Program-made: the position numbers and the translations under genes
Notes under the pieces: model-generated
Seen by the model: only the letters and a program-made list of their open reading frames with translations
What the model was told of the DNA's origin: nothing
Databases searched by the model: none
Shown: positions 1 through 16,583 of the stretch, piece by piece
How the letters are laid out: each line of letters starts with the position of its first letter
Position numbering within the stretch: position 1 is the first letter of the stretch
DNA from: Paragorgia papillata
Lineage: Eukaryota; Cnidaria; Anthozoa; Scleralcyonacea; Coralliidae
Reading direction: 5' to 3'
DNA length: 64,000 nt
NCBI GenBank assembly: GCA_035771165.1
Contig: JAWNZC010000319.1
Coordinates: 606,001 to 670,000, forward strand

Positions 1-1
1 C

Positions 2-2690
2 TCGTTTAGCAAGAAGGTGAATTTAAGAATCTCCATCACCGAAGCTGATAAATTACTCGGGGAAAACAAGATAAGCGAGTTTTTCTTTCACGTGGAAAGA
101 TTAATGGCAAAATATCCCGAGAACGACGACCTGTTTTGTCTTCGGTCAAAAGGCTTCTTGTACGCTCGCTGCCCCCAAGATGCTCTCAAGGATTTGGAAA
201 AGGCCTGTAACATCAACCCTACGAAAAGCAAAGCGTTTTTTAGCCGTGCTGAAATCTTGTCGAGATGCGGTGATTACGAAGAAGCTATGAAAATGTACTT
301 TCGAGCTTCAGTCCTCAAGCCTCACGATAGTAAGTATCGCGACTCGCTGACTCTCTGCCTTCTTGAGCTGTTCCGTCAGATTTGTAACGTTCATGTGCCC
401 AGCTGTGAAAAGAATAATTTGTATTGTACAAAGTCAAGGAGAGATGATCTACGCGGGCAAACAATGTTTGGTTTCGAAGGTAAAGCGGTTGCACAACCCA
501 AGAATAAAGCTTCCACCCAACGCGAAAGCTCTAACAAAGCGTCCCAACACCATTGCAATACACTAACGAGAACAGAGATCACCGAAAGAGAATGGCAAAC
601 AACCGAGCAGACAGACAATGAATTCCAAGCATGTGATCAACCGAGTCCAGACACCGAGATGCTAGAACTACAAGATACCTCAAGCGTCAAACAAGACTCG
701 AGCGTCGAACAAGACGAAAGCAAGCAAGCCAGATTAACTTTGGAGGAGCTTCAGTGTAAATTATGTTTCAATATCATCTATGAACCTGTCACAACGTCTT
801 GTGGACACACGTTCTGTCGGTCGTGTATCTACCGTTGCCTGGATCATCGTTTTTACTGTCCTTGTTGCCGAACAAATCTGAAGAACTATCTTGAACTGAT
901 AACCCAAGGCCATTGGGGAAATTGCGAAGTGTTGACGAATGTGCTTTCGATCAAGTTTCCGGAGGAATATAACGCGCGAAGGACATCCTACGAAAACGAC
1001 CTGAAGAATTTAACGAGGTAAGAAGGCGATATATTCATTATCAAATTTTATATCGTCACTATCAAACAAAAACCCTCACAATGAGTACATTACGACGTCT
1101 GCGAGACTTTTTGGTCAGAGACCAAGACTTCGACAAATAATAATAATAATAATATTTATATTGCGCAAATATCTATAAGATATTCAAATGCGCATTACAA
1201 TACATAGATATAATAATAATAATACAAATACCAATAAAAGAGAACTACAATTTAAAATTATATAAATGCAAGCAATAATCCATTATATATTACTAAAACG
1301 TTCGGCAGATAAAAATGTCTTAATCTTACTTTTAAAAGTTGTAATGTTATCTATAGTTCTCTTATGTTTGTCGGAAGAGAATTCCAAAGTTTAGGAGCTG
1401 CAAGCCTAAAAGCACGATCCCCAAGTGTCTTCTTAGATTTACAAGAAGGAGTAGCTAAAATTAATCCATCACTATTGCGGCGTGGATTGTAAACAGATAG
1501 TTTACTTATACTTAATAAATCACATAAATATCCGGAGCCATTCCGTGTACAATAGTCCATTCCAAGTGTCTTATAAGAATTTCGGAGAGTTTCTGAAGCG
1601 GAGAGTCGCGGAGGGAGCAAAATTTCGGAAATATAGAACCGTATTCTATAACAGTGAAATAAAACTAGTGTGGTGCGTTAGGCAGTGTTGAAAACAAATA
1701 GAATTGGGTTCTAAGTCCATTTTTCTAGATTTCTGATTGGGCGAGCGGTCCTCGCGTGGTGGTGGTCCGAAAACCATGTTTCCCGCGTAACCCATGGCAG
1801 TGGGTAACATTACAATTAGTTTTCCCTACGGAAAAATATCAAGACCGGAAGTAGATGGTCAGGTTCAGTTTTCCTTCATTCAAAACAATGTCTGAAGGTT
1901 TTACTCAACATTTTCGTTGTCATTTGACACTTGATATATAACAACACACTTATTTACTGGCACCTCGGGAAAGTAAATAAGTGTGTTTTGTGACCTCTCG
2001 ACCACTCGTTCGGTTGTGCAGGCACGTAGCTAGACTAAAAAATCTGGGAGTGCAAGTTTTATTTTGGGGGGGGGGGGGGTGGTAAAAAAAGGAGGTTCCT
2101 CAACAGCGGGGTACGGGTAAAAATTGGAATAGCCCATTCTAAAAGAAATCGCGATGGTTTGTTGAGGAATTGTATGTACACGCGCCTATTGATACAGAGC
2201 GAGGAGCGATGAACAAGCCAATTTACGAGCAGGTATTCTAAATGTTAGTGATAGATTGCACTTTTAAGGACGTGAACTGAACCTAGAGAGTCTAGAATAA
2301 TATTTTCATGACCAAATCAGTGAAGCGCTCGCATACAATTCCTCAACAAACCATCGCGATTTCTTTTAGAATCCTCCAAGCCTTCCAAAATAACATACAA
2401 AGCTTTCCCTACGTTTCCTTGAAGTATTACAGAAATTACAAAACGATACGGACCCGAAATCGTTCAAAACAAGCGTAAACCATTCACCCACTGATCAAAA
2501 ATCGTGAAGTTTACATATGAAAATATATGGCGTTTGCCCCCTTTGACCGCGCTCGCCCCAGACTCTTTCCTTTTCAATATGGCGTCCGTAACCTTGAACT
2601 CCTTATCCACTCAACGCTGCGGATTTTTTTAGTCATGCAGTCTCTGGTTGGGGGGGGGGGGGGGGGGGCAAGAAAGAATTTTTGGGGGCG

Positions 2691-2728
<38 letters not shown>

Positions 2729-5137
2729 GCTCCCCCGTAGCTACGTGCCTGCGGTTGTGGCGGTCTCGGGGCCACAAAACACACTGTTTTCCTCAGCGCC
2801 AGTAAATAAGTGTTTAATATAGCAAGGTTTCAGTACTGCCGAACGTTACGTAGTTTTCTAACGTTTCGAGCGAAGACCCTTCGTCAGAGAAAAACATTGA
2901 CGGTTCAAAGCCTCGAATGCCAAACTTCAACAGTTAAATTTTGTCCGGCACAAGTGCTGCTTTATATCAACGGTAGTTTAGAGTATGACATAACTAAACA
3001 CGACATTTGTAGGCAACTTGCTGTACAATGTAGGATGTAAAAGCTAGTGACCTGTAAATCCGGGAAAAATCCGGCCGGATGCCGGATTCATCCCCAATCT
3101 CGTTCCCAGAGCCCACGTTCCCCCGTTTCAAATCACAGGATTCTTGTTATTCCGGTTGAGGTACGCATGCGTAAATATCCGAAGCGGAATCTGGATAGTA
3201 TGTTCTCCTTATTTGACTTTTCCCCAAACAAGTCAATGGGGTTGCTGGCGAAGCTCGAATTACAGCATCTACACACATACGGCGAAGATATCGATCGCGG
3301 CAACGTCTTCACTGGAGTCTTGTCGTCCGACATCTTTGTTATTTTGGTTTTATTAATTCTACTTCCGGTCACTTCAGACCAACTCATACTCACTATTCAA
3401 CCAAAATGTAACAATTTGAAATGGATTATCCCAGAGTCTCTCGTTTCCCGGGTGGGGAACGTGGGCTCTGGGAACGAGGTAGATTTGGCTTTTGTTGTGT
3501 CACTGCAAAATGGTTACATAACACAGTGCGTGGGTGTTCTGTGGCGTGGACACGTGATCTGACGAGATGCAAGATCAGACAAGTTTTAATTCGACCAACG
3601 CCAGGTGACATTGCAAATTTATTATCACATTCTTCACACAGAAATGGCGCGATAAGTCAAAGCAATATCACTTATTGATTAATAAAAGACCACTATTTAT
3701 AAAATATATAAGGAAATATGGGATAATTTTTTGGAGAAAATGGGCAAGTTGCGTGAATAAAGGCTATCTTACCACTGAAGTCGAGATAAACCAAATAGAA
3801 TCGAAGAACGTTTCCGTCAAACTTAATTCTTTGGCTTTCCTGTATGGCTTAAAATAAAATTTCACCTTGGTCGCATGTGAGAAGAGTGCTTAAATAAAGT
3901 TAAATAAAAGTGGCGTGCTGCGTAGGCAGTGTAGAAACAACAATCGAAATATAGTAAGTTTAGATATACTGCCGAAACAGAGAACGTAGGAATCTAACGT
4001 TTCGAGCGAAGGCCCTTCGGCAGAGAGAAACGGCCTTCGCTCGAAACGTTAGACTCCAACGTTCTCTGTTTCGCAGTATATCTAACCTTACTATATTTAA
4101 ATAAAGTTAGTTTAGTTTACTCCGGTTTCGTCCTGTAGTAACACTGGACTGAGGGATGGCCCTTACTACAGAACCTTTAGGGAGAACAGTTTAGATATGA
4201 CTGATAGGATTGTCCATTGTAAATGAAGTTGGTTTATTTTCCTCCAGTTTCCTCCTGTAGTAACACTGGACCAATAAGGGATGGCCCTTACTACAGAACC
4301 TTTAGGGAGAACAGTTTAGATATGACTGATAGGATTGTCCATTGTAAATAAAGTTGGTTTATTTTCCTCCAGTTTCGTCCTGTAGTAACACTGGACTAAT
4401 GAGGGATGGCCCTTACTACAGAACCTTTAGGGAGAATAGTTTTATTTCACTGTTATTTTACAACAAGATAGTTTATGTTATTCTTGCCTTATATTTCAAA
4501 TTTCAGAGCTGACAGCAACACGGCTGAAATTCCAATCTTCGTGTGTACGCTGGCAGTACCAGACATCGCGTGTCCACTGCATATTTTTGAAGCCCATCAC
4601 AAACTCATGATCCGTCGATGCCTGGAGAGTGGGTATCGTCGGTTTGGTATGTGTCTACACGACCCTGGTGCCGAACAAGGCTTCGCCACGGTCGGTACAA
4701 TCCTCGAGATTAAGAATATCGAGTTTCTACCAGACGGAAGATCCATTATTCAGACTATTGGTACGAGAAGGTTTAAGGTGTTAGAAAAAGGCACGAAAGA
4801 TGGTTATAATACCGCCAAGATCGAATGGCTAGTCGACAAGAGCTTCGATCAATCCGAACATGCCCAATTGTGTTCAGAAGTCTACACACTAACGACAAGT
4901 TGGTTCTCGAATTTGACGGATCAACAACAGCTTTGCATCGTGCAAGCACTCGGTTCAATCCCCGGTGAAGAACTGATCACAGAAATTAATGGTCCTAACT
5001 GGTTATGGTGGTTACTGGAGGCCATGCCACTGAACATGGAAGCCAAACTAATTATCCTGTCCATGACCTCGGTCGCAGAACGACTTCGAACTGCAAAACG
5101 CTTTTTGGTATTGCTATTAAACCGGATGTGCGCGTAG
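2..5137 (+). CDS. LONRF: LONRF-type TPR/RING/LON-domain E3 ubiquitin ligase, 5' partial
   Basis: Two exons are visible: the frame is open from base 2 to a donor at 1017 (AG|gtaaga), then 4507-5137, ending in TAG. The split AG|A codon keeps the frame. A TTTAG at 5-9 could be the acceptor of the first visible exon, so the true start lies upstream. In order the protein shows TPR-like helices (roughly nt 60-380), a polar linker, and a C3HC4 RING finger at about nt 750-880 (CKLC, CGH, CRSC, CPCC). The second exon carries an ATP-independent LON substrate-binding domain (IPIFVCTLAVP, CPLHIFE, MIRRCLESG, FGMC, FLPDGRS, GPNWLWWLLEAMP). This order and these motifs match the animal LONRF1-3 family, which are presumed cytosolic E3 ligases. 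Human LONRF1 has a second RING that would lie upstream and cannot be judged here. The two exons are separated by a 3.5 kb intron full of mobile elements. Which of LONRF1-3 it is closest to cannot be decided. Confidence 0.93.
1133..1650 (-). mobile_element. Decayed LINE 3' end (reverse-transcriptase C-terminus)
   Basis: On the minus strand, 1620-1351 encodes 89 residues including DYCTRNGSGYLCDLL and the typical RT tail RAFRLAAPKLWNSLPTNIREL-like block (split here as RAFRLAAPKLWNSLP then TNIREL). The 'AAP.LWNSLP..IR' block is common at the C-terminus of non-LTR retrotransposon polymerases. The rest of the polymerase is absent, so this is a 5'-truncated copy. An A/T-rich tail with (AAT)n lies at 1133-1220, consistent with the LINE 3' end. 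It sits in the LONRF intron, antisense to the gene. It is dead. The clade cannot be assigned by eye. Confidence 0.7.
1700..2815 (-). repeat. Dispersed repeat R1, split by a hAT-like insertion
   Basis: The stretch 1700-2010 plus 2752-2815 matches, in inverse orientation, the copy at about 40530-40870. Shared segments include the region of ACTTATTTACTGG, GGCCACAAAACACACTG, CAGTAAATAAGTGTTT, the ATATATAAC.ACACTTA junction and the GGGCGAGCGGTCCTCGCG block. Its outer part contains an internal inverted repeat around CACTTATTTACTGG / CCAGTAAATAAGTG. The copy is interrupted at 2019-2751 by a separate transposon. No coding capacity is seen. The superfamily is unknown. Confidence 0.7.
2019..2751. mobile_element. 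Non-autonomous hAT-like element with perfect 8-bp target duplication
   Basis: The termini are inverted: the left end reads CAGGCACGTAGCTA and the reverse complement of the right end begins with the same 14 bases. The eight bases CGGTTGTG flank the element directly on both sides (2011-2018 and 2752-2759). Removing the element restores a continuous R1 repeat. An 8-bp duplication with CAG... termini fits the hAT superfamily. It is 733 bp with no transposase. It contains G and C homopolymer runs and a nested inverted repeat (2138-2178 against 2331-2371). Confidence 0.85.
3097..3482. mobile_element. Fold-back MITE, CAATCTCGTTCCCAGAG family (copy 1)
   Basis: The left arm beginning at about 3097 (AATCTCGTTCCCAGAGCC, CACGTTCCCC) is repeated inverted at 3456-3480 (GGGGAACGTGGGC, TCTGGGAACGAG). 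The second block (GATTATCCCAGAG, CTCGTTTCCCGGG) at about 3423-3455 matches the inner arms of the intact copy at 49574-49792. The 290 bases between the arms are longer than in that copy, so something has been inserted or this is a different subtype. No clear target duplication was found. Confidence 0.65.
3900..4110. mobile_element. Inverted-dimer MITE with CTGAYGA/GAAACGT core (copy 1)
   Basis: The arm 3950-4022 (ATATACTGCCGAAACAGAG, AACGTTTCGAGCGAAGG) is followed by its near-complete reverse complement at 4030-4095 (CCTTCGCTCGAAACGTTAG, CTCTGTTTCG). The outer end carries GTGCTGCGTAGGCAGTGT (3915-3932), a motif shared with the 120-bp tandem repeats elsewhere in the window. Other copies are at 2820-2900 (partial), 25262-25400, 36610-36748 and 52850-53035. 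A lone end lies at about 1660-1692. Confidence 0.75.
4100..4442 (+). repeat. ~130-bp tandem repeat, LONRF intron array
   Basis: About 2.6 head-to-tail units contain TCCTGTAGTAACACTGGAC, GGGATGGCCCTTACTACAG, TTTAGGGAGAACAGTTTAG and ATATGACTGATAGGATTGTC, with AATAAAGTTGGTTTA between units. The same unit forms a second array at 53260-53705, upstream of TM9SF4. No coding potential is seen. Confidence 0.8.
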
Positions 5138-5149
5138 CACAAGACGTTC

Positions 5150-5525
5150 AGACTTGACTTGAGACTTGACTTGAGACTTGACTTGACTTGAGACTTGACT
5201 TGTGACTTGACATGTGACTTGACTTGTGACTTGACTTGAGACTTGACTTGAGACTTGACTTGAGACTTGACTTGACTTGTGACTTGACTTGAGAGTTGAG
5301 ACTTGACTTGACTTGAGTCTTGACTTGTGACTTGACTTGAGACTTGACTTGAGACTTGACTTGTGACTTGACTTGACTTGTGACTTGACTTGAGACTTGA
5401 CTTGACTTGACTTGACTTGAGACTTGACTTGTGACTTGACTTGTGACTTGACTTGTGACTTGACTTGACTTGAGACTTGACTTGACTTGAGACTTGACTT
5501 GTGACTTGACTTGTGACTTGACTTA
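5150..5525 (+). repeat. Minisatellite of GACTTGACTTGA / GACTTGTGACTT units
   Basis: About 375 bases of five- and ten-base steps (ACTTG, with TGAG or TGTG variants) begin 13 bases after the LONRF stop codon, so they probably lie in or beside the 3' UTR of that gene. Confidence 0.9.
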
Positions 5526-5556
5526 TATTAATATAATTAATTAATTAAGTAATTAC

Positions 5557-5560
5557 ATGC

Positions 5561-5631
<71 letters not shown>

Positions 5632-5850
5632 GCTGCTGTTGTTGCTGCTGCTGTTGTTGTTGCTGTTATTGTTGCTGTTGTTGTTGCTGCTGTTGTTGCT
5701 GCTGTTGTTGTTGTTGTTGCTGTTGTTGTTGCTGTTGCTGGTGGTGGTGTTGTTGTTTTGTGTTGCTGCTATTGCTGCTGTTGTTGGCTTGTTTCTGCTG
5801 CTGTTGTTTTTGCTGCTGCTGCTGTTGTTTTTGCTGCTGTTGCTCCTCAA
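5557..5850 (+). repeat. (TTG/CTG)n trinucleotide array
   Basis: About 290 bases of TTG with interspersed CTG, open in several frames (poly-Leu, poly-Val or poly-Asn). The open frames are composition artefacts. The remaining spacer, 5851-6173, has no recognisable gene and is AT-rich. A TTTAAT at about 5923 could be a minus-strand poly(A) signal (ATTAAA) for GALE. Confidence 0.9.
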
Positions 5851-6173
5851 CGACTGTTATTGTATCTTACATGAAGTAACACCAAGATTACTTCGGAGGT
5901 GTATTGATGTGCATGTGGTCAGTTTTAATATAGTGATCGTAAAAACCATGCTTAGAAGAAAACTAACTCGGATTAACTTAGCCGTGATGATATGGAAGAA
6001 TATGAAACCATCAAGAAACAGTGTTAAAAAATTAATTAAAAGTAATTTACTCTCATAGTAACTTTTTAAAATATAATTATATAATTTTCATAATTTTCGG
6101 CATGTGTAATGTATGTGTAAATCGTGAGTATGTGTGGTGACGAAGCGCTAACTAACCCCAGTAGCATGACAAT

Positions 6174-12367
<6,194 letters not shown>

Positions 12368-15300
12368 ATGGCAGTGAACGTGCATTTAACTTCGTGTACT
12401 TCTGATAATCTAAGTCGACATGATATGCTTGGCTGGGTCAATAGTCAACTACAAGTCAACTATACTAAAATAGAACAATTATGTACAGGTATTGAACGTT
12501 TGATAATTATATTAAATAGTTTACTAGAGACAACTCATGTTCTAGATCATTGTTATATCACATGCTCAATATAAAATTGAATATCAATCTTGAAGGTTCC
12601 TGGTATATCCCTCAAATAACGACACTTTTTAATCATTTTTAACGTGTTTTTCCCTCCCAATAGGAGCGGCATATTGTCAGTTCATGGATATGTTGTTTGC
12701 TAGTAAGTATTTGGCAACATTCTGAATAATAAACCGGCATAATTATTATATAAAACTTTATACCGGTAATTTGAAGTTTTATAATCAAGACACTTGTCCT
12801 GTGACATGTCTAAGTTAGATTACAATATAAAACTAAGAAATAAAGCAATGTATTACATTAAAATGAAAAGATTATGTAACATCCTTGCTCTGTCTAAAAC
12901 AGTTTGTCATCTCAGACTTCCTTTATTAGTTTTTAATTAACTGCTATTAAATCAAATAAAGCTTTAATATTGTGCTTCAAAACGTAAAAGACATTGCACA
13001 ATAGACCATGACACAACAGGCAGTGACAGTTGAAAACCTAACATAAAAAAATCACAAAGTACAATATTTGAAATAGTATATATTACTTAATTTGTAAAAT
13101 GACACCAAAATATGCTAAACTATAATATAATTAAGTCTACAAACACAACAAGCCAGATATATTTGAGATTTTTTCATTGTGTAGAGAACTATGAAATTTT
13201 GCAACTCCTGCCCTAATTGCTATCCTATTATTTGCTATTGAATTATCACGAACATGAGCAACGATATTGATCATTCTATTGCTTTACATGCCTTGGGCTG
13301 GGAGCCACTACAAAAAAGGCAAAAGCAAAAGTGATGTTTAAAATTTTAAATAGAACTGGTCCTGAGTCATTCACTGACCTTTTTACTTATAAAAGTGAGA
13401 TGACAAACTATAAACTTCGGGACATTTCAAGTAGTCTTTGTTTACCACAACCACGTACTAATAATATGAAAAATAGTTTCAGTATGACGGTGCTCATCTA
13501 TGGAACTCTATTCCAAACGAGCTTAGGGAGAGCAAATCCCTTTCAAGTTTTCAAAAGAAAATTGCTACTCACATTTTTCAATCATGAAAATATTAAATAG
13601 ATTACTCATTAATTATATATTTCGTATTTTGACACTATACTTCATATTTTGTAAATAACTTTAAATATTATACTTATGTAATTTCTTTTTACACGCCCCC
13701 TGTGGAAATCAGCTTCGGTTGACGGGGTTAGTGTGGTTAAATAAAGTTCTTCTATCTATCTTTCTATTTTCATGTTTTTCCTAGACTGTATGCCATTGAA
13801 AAGAGTCAAGTTCAATACTAACTTAGAACACGAATATATTCAAAACTGGAAATTACTTCAAACATCATTTAAAAAAGCTACAGTGGATAAGGTAGGTATA
13901 AGGGCCACATAAATTAATCCATTGCTGCCTAGGATGTAAGGTTCTCCCTTTGGCAAATAAAATAATCAAATGTTAGACCATAGACAATCCAGAATAAAAT
14001 AATAAAAAGTGTTATTTTCTACTGGCTGAGGAACGAAAGAAGCAGAAAATATTTTCTCACACGCTGCTGGGGGCCCGATTATTAATCGGGTGGTGCGGGT
14101 TAAGTAAGCACATTTTGTTGTTGCGTTCGTCATTGCTTGACACAAACACCCACCCACCCTACCCTGTTAAGACTGAACTAAGTGTAATTTAATATTGTAC
14201 AAAGTACTGGACTTTAGCTTTTTGATAGTTTTTTCTTGTGGTGTTCTAGTTAGGGTGAATTATATTCCAGTAATTTAATGTGTAGCTGTAATAGCTGGAA
14301 GTGATTAATAAAATGTCAAGCTTGCGGCGGATGGCTGCAACAGCTCCCAGCTGTGTGTGAGAAAGGCTGTTTTTGGCCATCTCATGTAGCAATGAGTTAA
14401 CACCCGATACATGTGTACTAATATTGTGTATTATTTTCAGATAATTCCAGTAGATAAGCTGGTAAAAGGGAAGTTCCAGGATAACTTTGAATTTGCACAG
14501 TGGTTTAAGAAGTTTTTCGATGCAAACTACGATCTTGGTATTGATTATGACCCAGTAGCTGCTCGGGGAGGACAGGTCGTAAAATCTGGTGCTAAACCAT
14601 CAAGCGTTCCAAAATCTACTGCCAGGAAACCAGGTAAAAGAACTTGGTCTGCTAGCAAGGCCCTATTTTTTTCTACTTTAAACCATGGATAACCAAGGTA
14701 ATTTCATGTTCTTGGGAGTTTTAGTAAAGGGGAATTTCTCTTGGGAGATTAAAAGTTACAACTTCTTCAGTTGGTGGAATGAAACATTTGTAACAAGAAG
14801 TGTTTTCTGAGACGTATATCTTGTGTGTGCCTCTTCCCAGGGCCTTTTCCCCTCAACTTCACAGGAAAGACAGACAGACAAACAAATGGACAGACAGACT
14901 AATTATGTTACCCCTGTAATGCATGCATGTGCACAGCATAATAAACAAAATATTGTGATGAGTATTATTTTTTGTGCTTTACTCTTGTCTGCTATTTTGA
15001 GTGAAGGTGACCATATTTATATTTTTAGTTGGTGTTGTTGCATCCCGCCCCACCAGACCTGCAGCAACAACTGCTACTAAGATAGCCCCCTCAAGAACAA
15101 ATGCTGCTGCACCAAGCTCGAGTGAAGTAAAAGAATTAAACTCGCAGGTGTGTACATTGAAGTGATTGGTTAATCTTACTTTTATATTTAAGAAAAATGA
15201 ATTGCCACAGACATTCAGAGGCATTCAATTCCAGTTATCCCCTAGACGAGTAAAATCATCTGGCATTTGCATGCTTAGGAGTCAAGGGGTTAAGCATTGA

Positions 15301-15904
15301 GATTGACGAGTAAAGTCATCTGGTGGTTAGCCAGAGTAAATTTTAAAATACTAAAAGTGCATCTACTGTACATGCTGCACGGTTGTGAGTCAAGGGGTTA
15401 AAATTTTACCTTAACCACATGTGAGGAGTGCTTCCAGTTTGACTCTACCAGTACACGACAGATTTTCTCCAGTTCTCCAGTATTCTCTTGACATGTTATT
15501 AACTTGTTTTTAAAAAAATATCACTAGATTGCTGAATTAACGCTAACTGTTGATGGCTTGGAGAAAGAAAGAGATTTCTACTTTGGCAAGTTACGTGATA
15601 TTGAAGTGATTTGTCAAGATGGAGGTGGTGAAGAAAACCCGACATTAAGTAAAATATTGGCTGTATTGTACGCCACGGAGGTTAGTAATCATCAGTATAC
15701 AGTATATATGGAAAAATTATGCCATCATCATATATACTACGAATTATTACCGTAATGAGGTTGAAAAGCTTGAAATCTTGTATTCATCAGCTCACAGAAT
15801 GAACATCATTCTTTTGTTTTTGTTATAAACAGGACGGTTTTGTACCACCTGAAGGGGCTGGTGATGAAGCAGAGGGTGTCGAGGATGAACAAGAAGAATA
15901 TTAA
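12368..15904 (+). CDS. MAPRE1: EB1 microtubule plus-end-tracking protein
   Basis: Seven exons: 12368-12488, 12664-12702, 13785-13891, 14441-14633, 15029-15147, 15528-15680, 15833-15904. They total 804 nt and 267 aa (human EB1 has 268). The N-terminal calponin-homology domain begins [20 protein letters not shown] and continues through [42 protein letters not shown] and [10 protein letters not shown] Ser/Thr/Ala/Pro/Lys-rich linker follows, then the EB dimerisation coiled coil ([28 protein letters not shown]). The acidic tail ends EEQ-like EDEQEEY, the EEY/F motif that binds CAP-Gly proteins. The chosen start gives the canonical MAVNV N-terminus. An in-frame upstream extension exists but is not conserved. 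An AATAAA at about 16206 is a likely poly(A) signal. It is a MAPRE1/2/3 homologue; the exact paralogue is not resolved. Confidence 0.97.
13310..13770 (+). mobile_element. Decayed LINE 3' end in EB1 intron 2
   Basis: The frame 13331-13600 contains [18 protein letters not shown] and [17 protein letters not shown], then a shift interrupts the usual '.GA.LWNS.P' block (readable as ...LIYGTLFQT in the wrong frame), then FQVFKRKL. This is the C-terminal tail of a non-LTR retrotransposon polymerase. The 3' end carries an AATAAAG-like stretch and (TCTA)n at about 13738-13768. It is on the same strand as EB1 and non-functional. Confidence 0.68.
13915..13965 (+). repeat. Fragment of the ~125-bp GCTGCCTAGGAT dispersed repeat
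   Basis: CATTGCTGCCTAGGATGT followed by AAGGTTCTCCCTTTGGCAAA matches the start of the unit that is tandem at 62455-63165. Further copies or fragments in either orientation lie near 15240-15400, 18615-18880, 19745-19830, 35285-35475, 43315-43380, 44783-45035 and 56985-57040. Confidence 0.7.
15235..15400 (+). repeat. Diverged copies of the ~125-bp dispersed repeat
   Basis: Two imperfect segments share AGTAAAATCATCTGG / AGTAAAGTCATCTGGTG and GAGTCAAGGGGTTAA, in EB1 intron 5. Confidence 0.55.
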
Positions 15905-16583
15905 GAAACAATTGAAAAAGCTTTGCTTTGTCATATAAAAAACCCTCAACCCTCATCTTAAGCAGGATTCTTGACAACTGCTCAAATATCCTAGCTCATC
16001 TGATAGTTTTGATTTTGTATTTTCTAGTATCCAATTGTTAACTAGGTGTCTTTATGTGGATTGAAATATTTTAAATCCTTGGGATCTATTGGAGCAGAAT
16101 CATTAAGGATGATGTTACTGTACTTGCATTGTAGTTCAGGCAGTTCAGCTATATTGAGGTATTAGAGAAGAACTGAAAATTATGAAATCCATCAAAGGAC
16201 TTTCTCAATAAAACACATGTTATATTATTTCAATCAAGCTCAAATATGTTCTGAGACTGTCTGGGGTGGAGCACGGGTGGTGTTGTGCACATTTTCTGAG
16301 TATTCTAGCTTGATAGACATCTACCAAATGTCTGTTACAGGTACACCAAGATCACACATGTACCCCATCCATACCACTAATTATAAATGATTTTGTTCAC
16401 CAATGCTATGCTACCAGAAGTACATGACACTATAACTTCGCAACCTCATAGCTCTCCATCCAACTGATCCCAGCCTGACATTAGCAGTGGCCCTTTTTCA
16501 AATATACACCAACATTTTTCAACAGTGATGACAACCAGACCGTATTCTGAACATCTGACCATTTAAAAGAACATTGTGTGTGG
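15905..16583. other. Convergent 3' spacer between EB1 and the phosphoesterase
   Basis: The spacer between the two stop codons is 679 bases. It contains the EB1 poly(A) candidate AATAAA at about 16206. No minus-strand AATAAA was seen, so the poly(A) site of the phosphoesterase is unassigned. No repeat or additional gene was recognised. Confidence 0.5.

Noticed and set aside
17..103. Start codon of LONRF at base 17 (GTG) or at the first ATG (104)
   Set aside because: The frame is open to the window edge and the TPR region would be cut. The true start is upstream.
1351..1620. Stand-alone 89-aa gene on the minus strand
   Set aside because: It matches the C-terminal tail typical of non-LTR retrotransposon polymerases and is 5' truncated.
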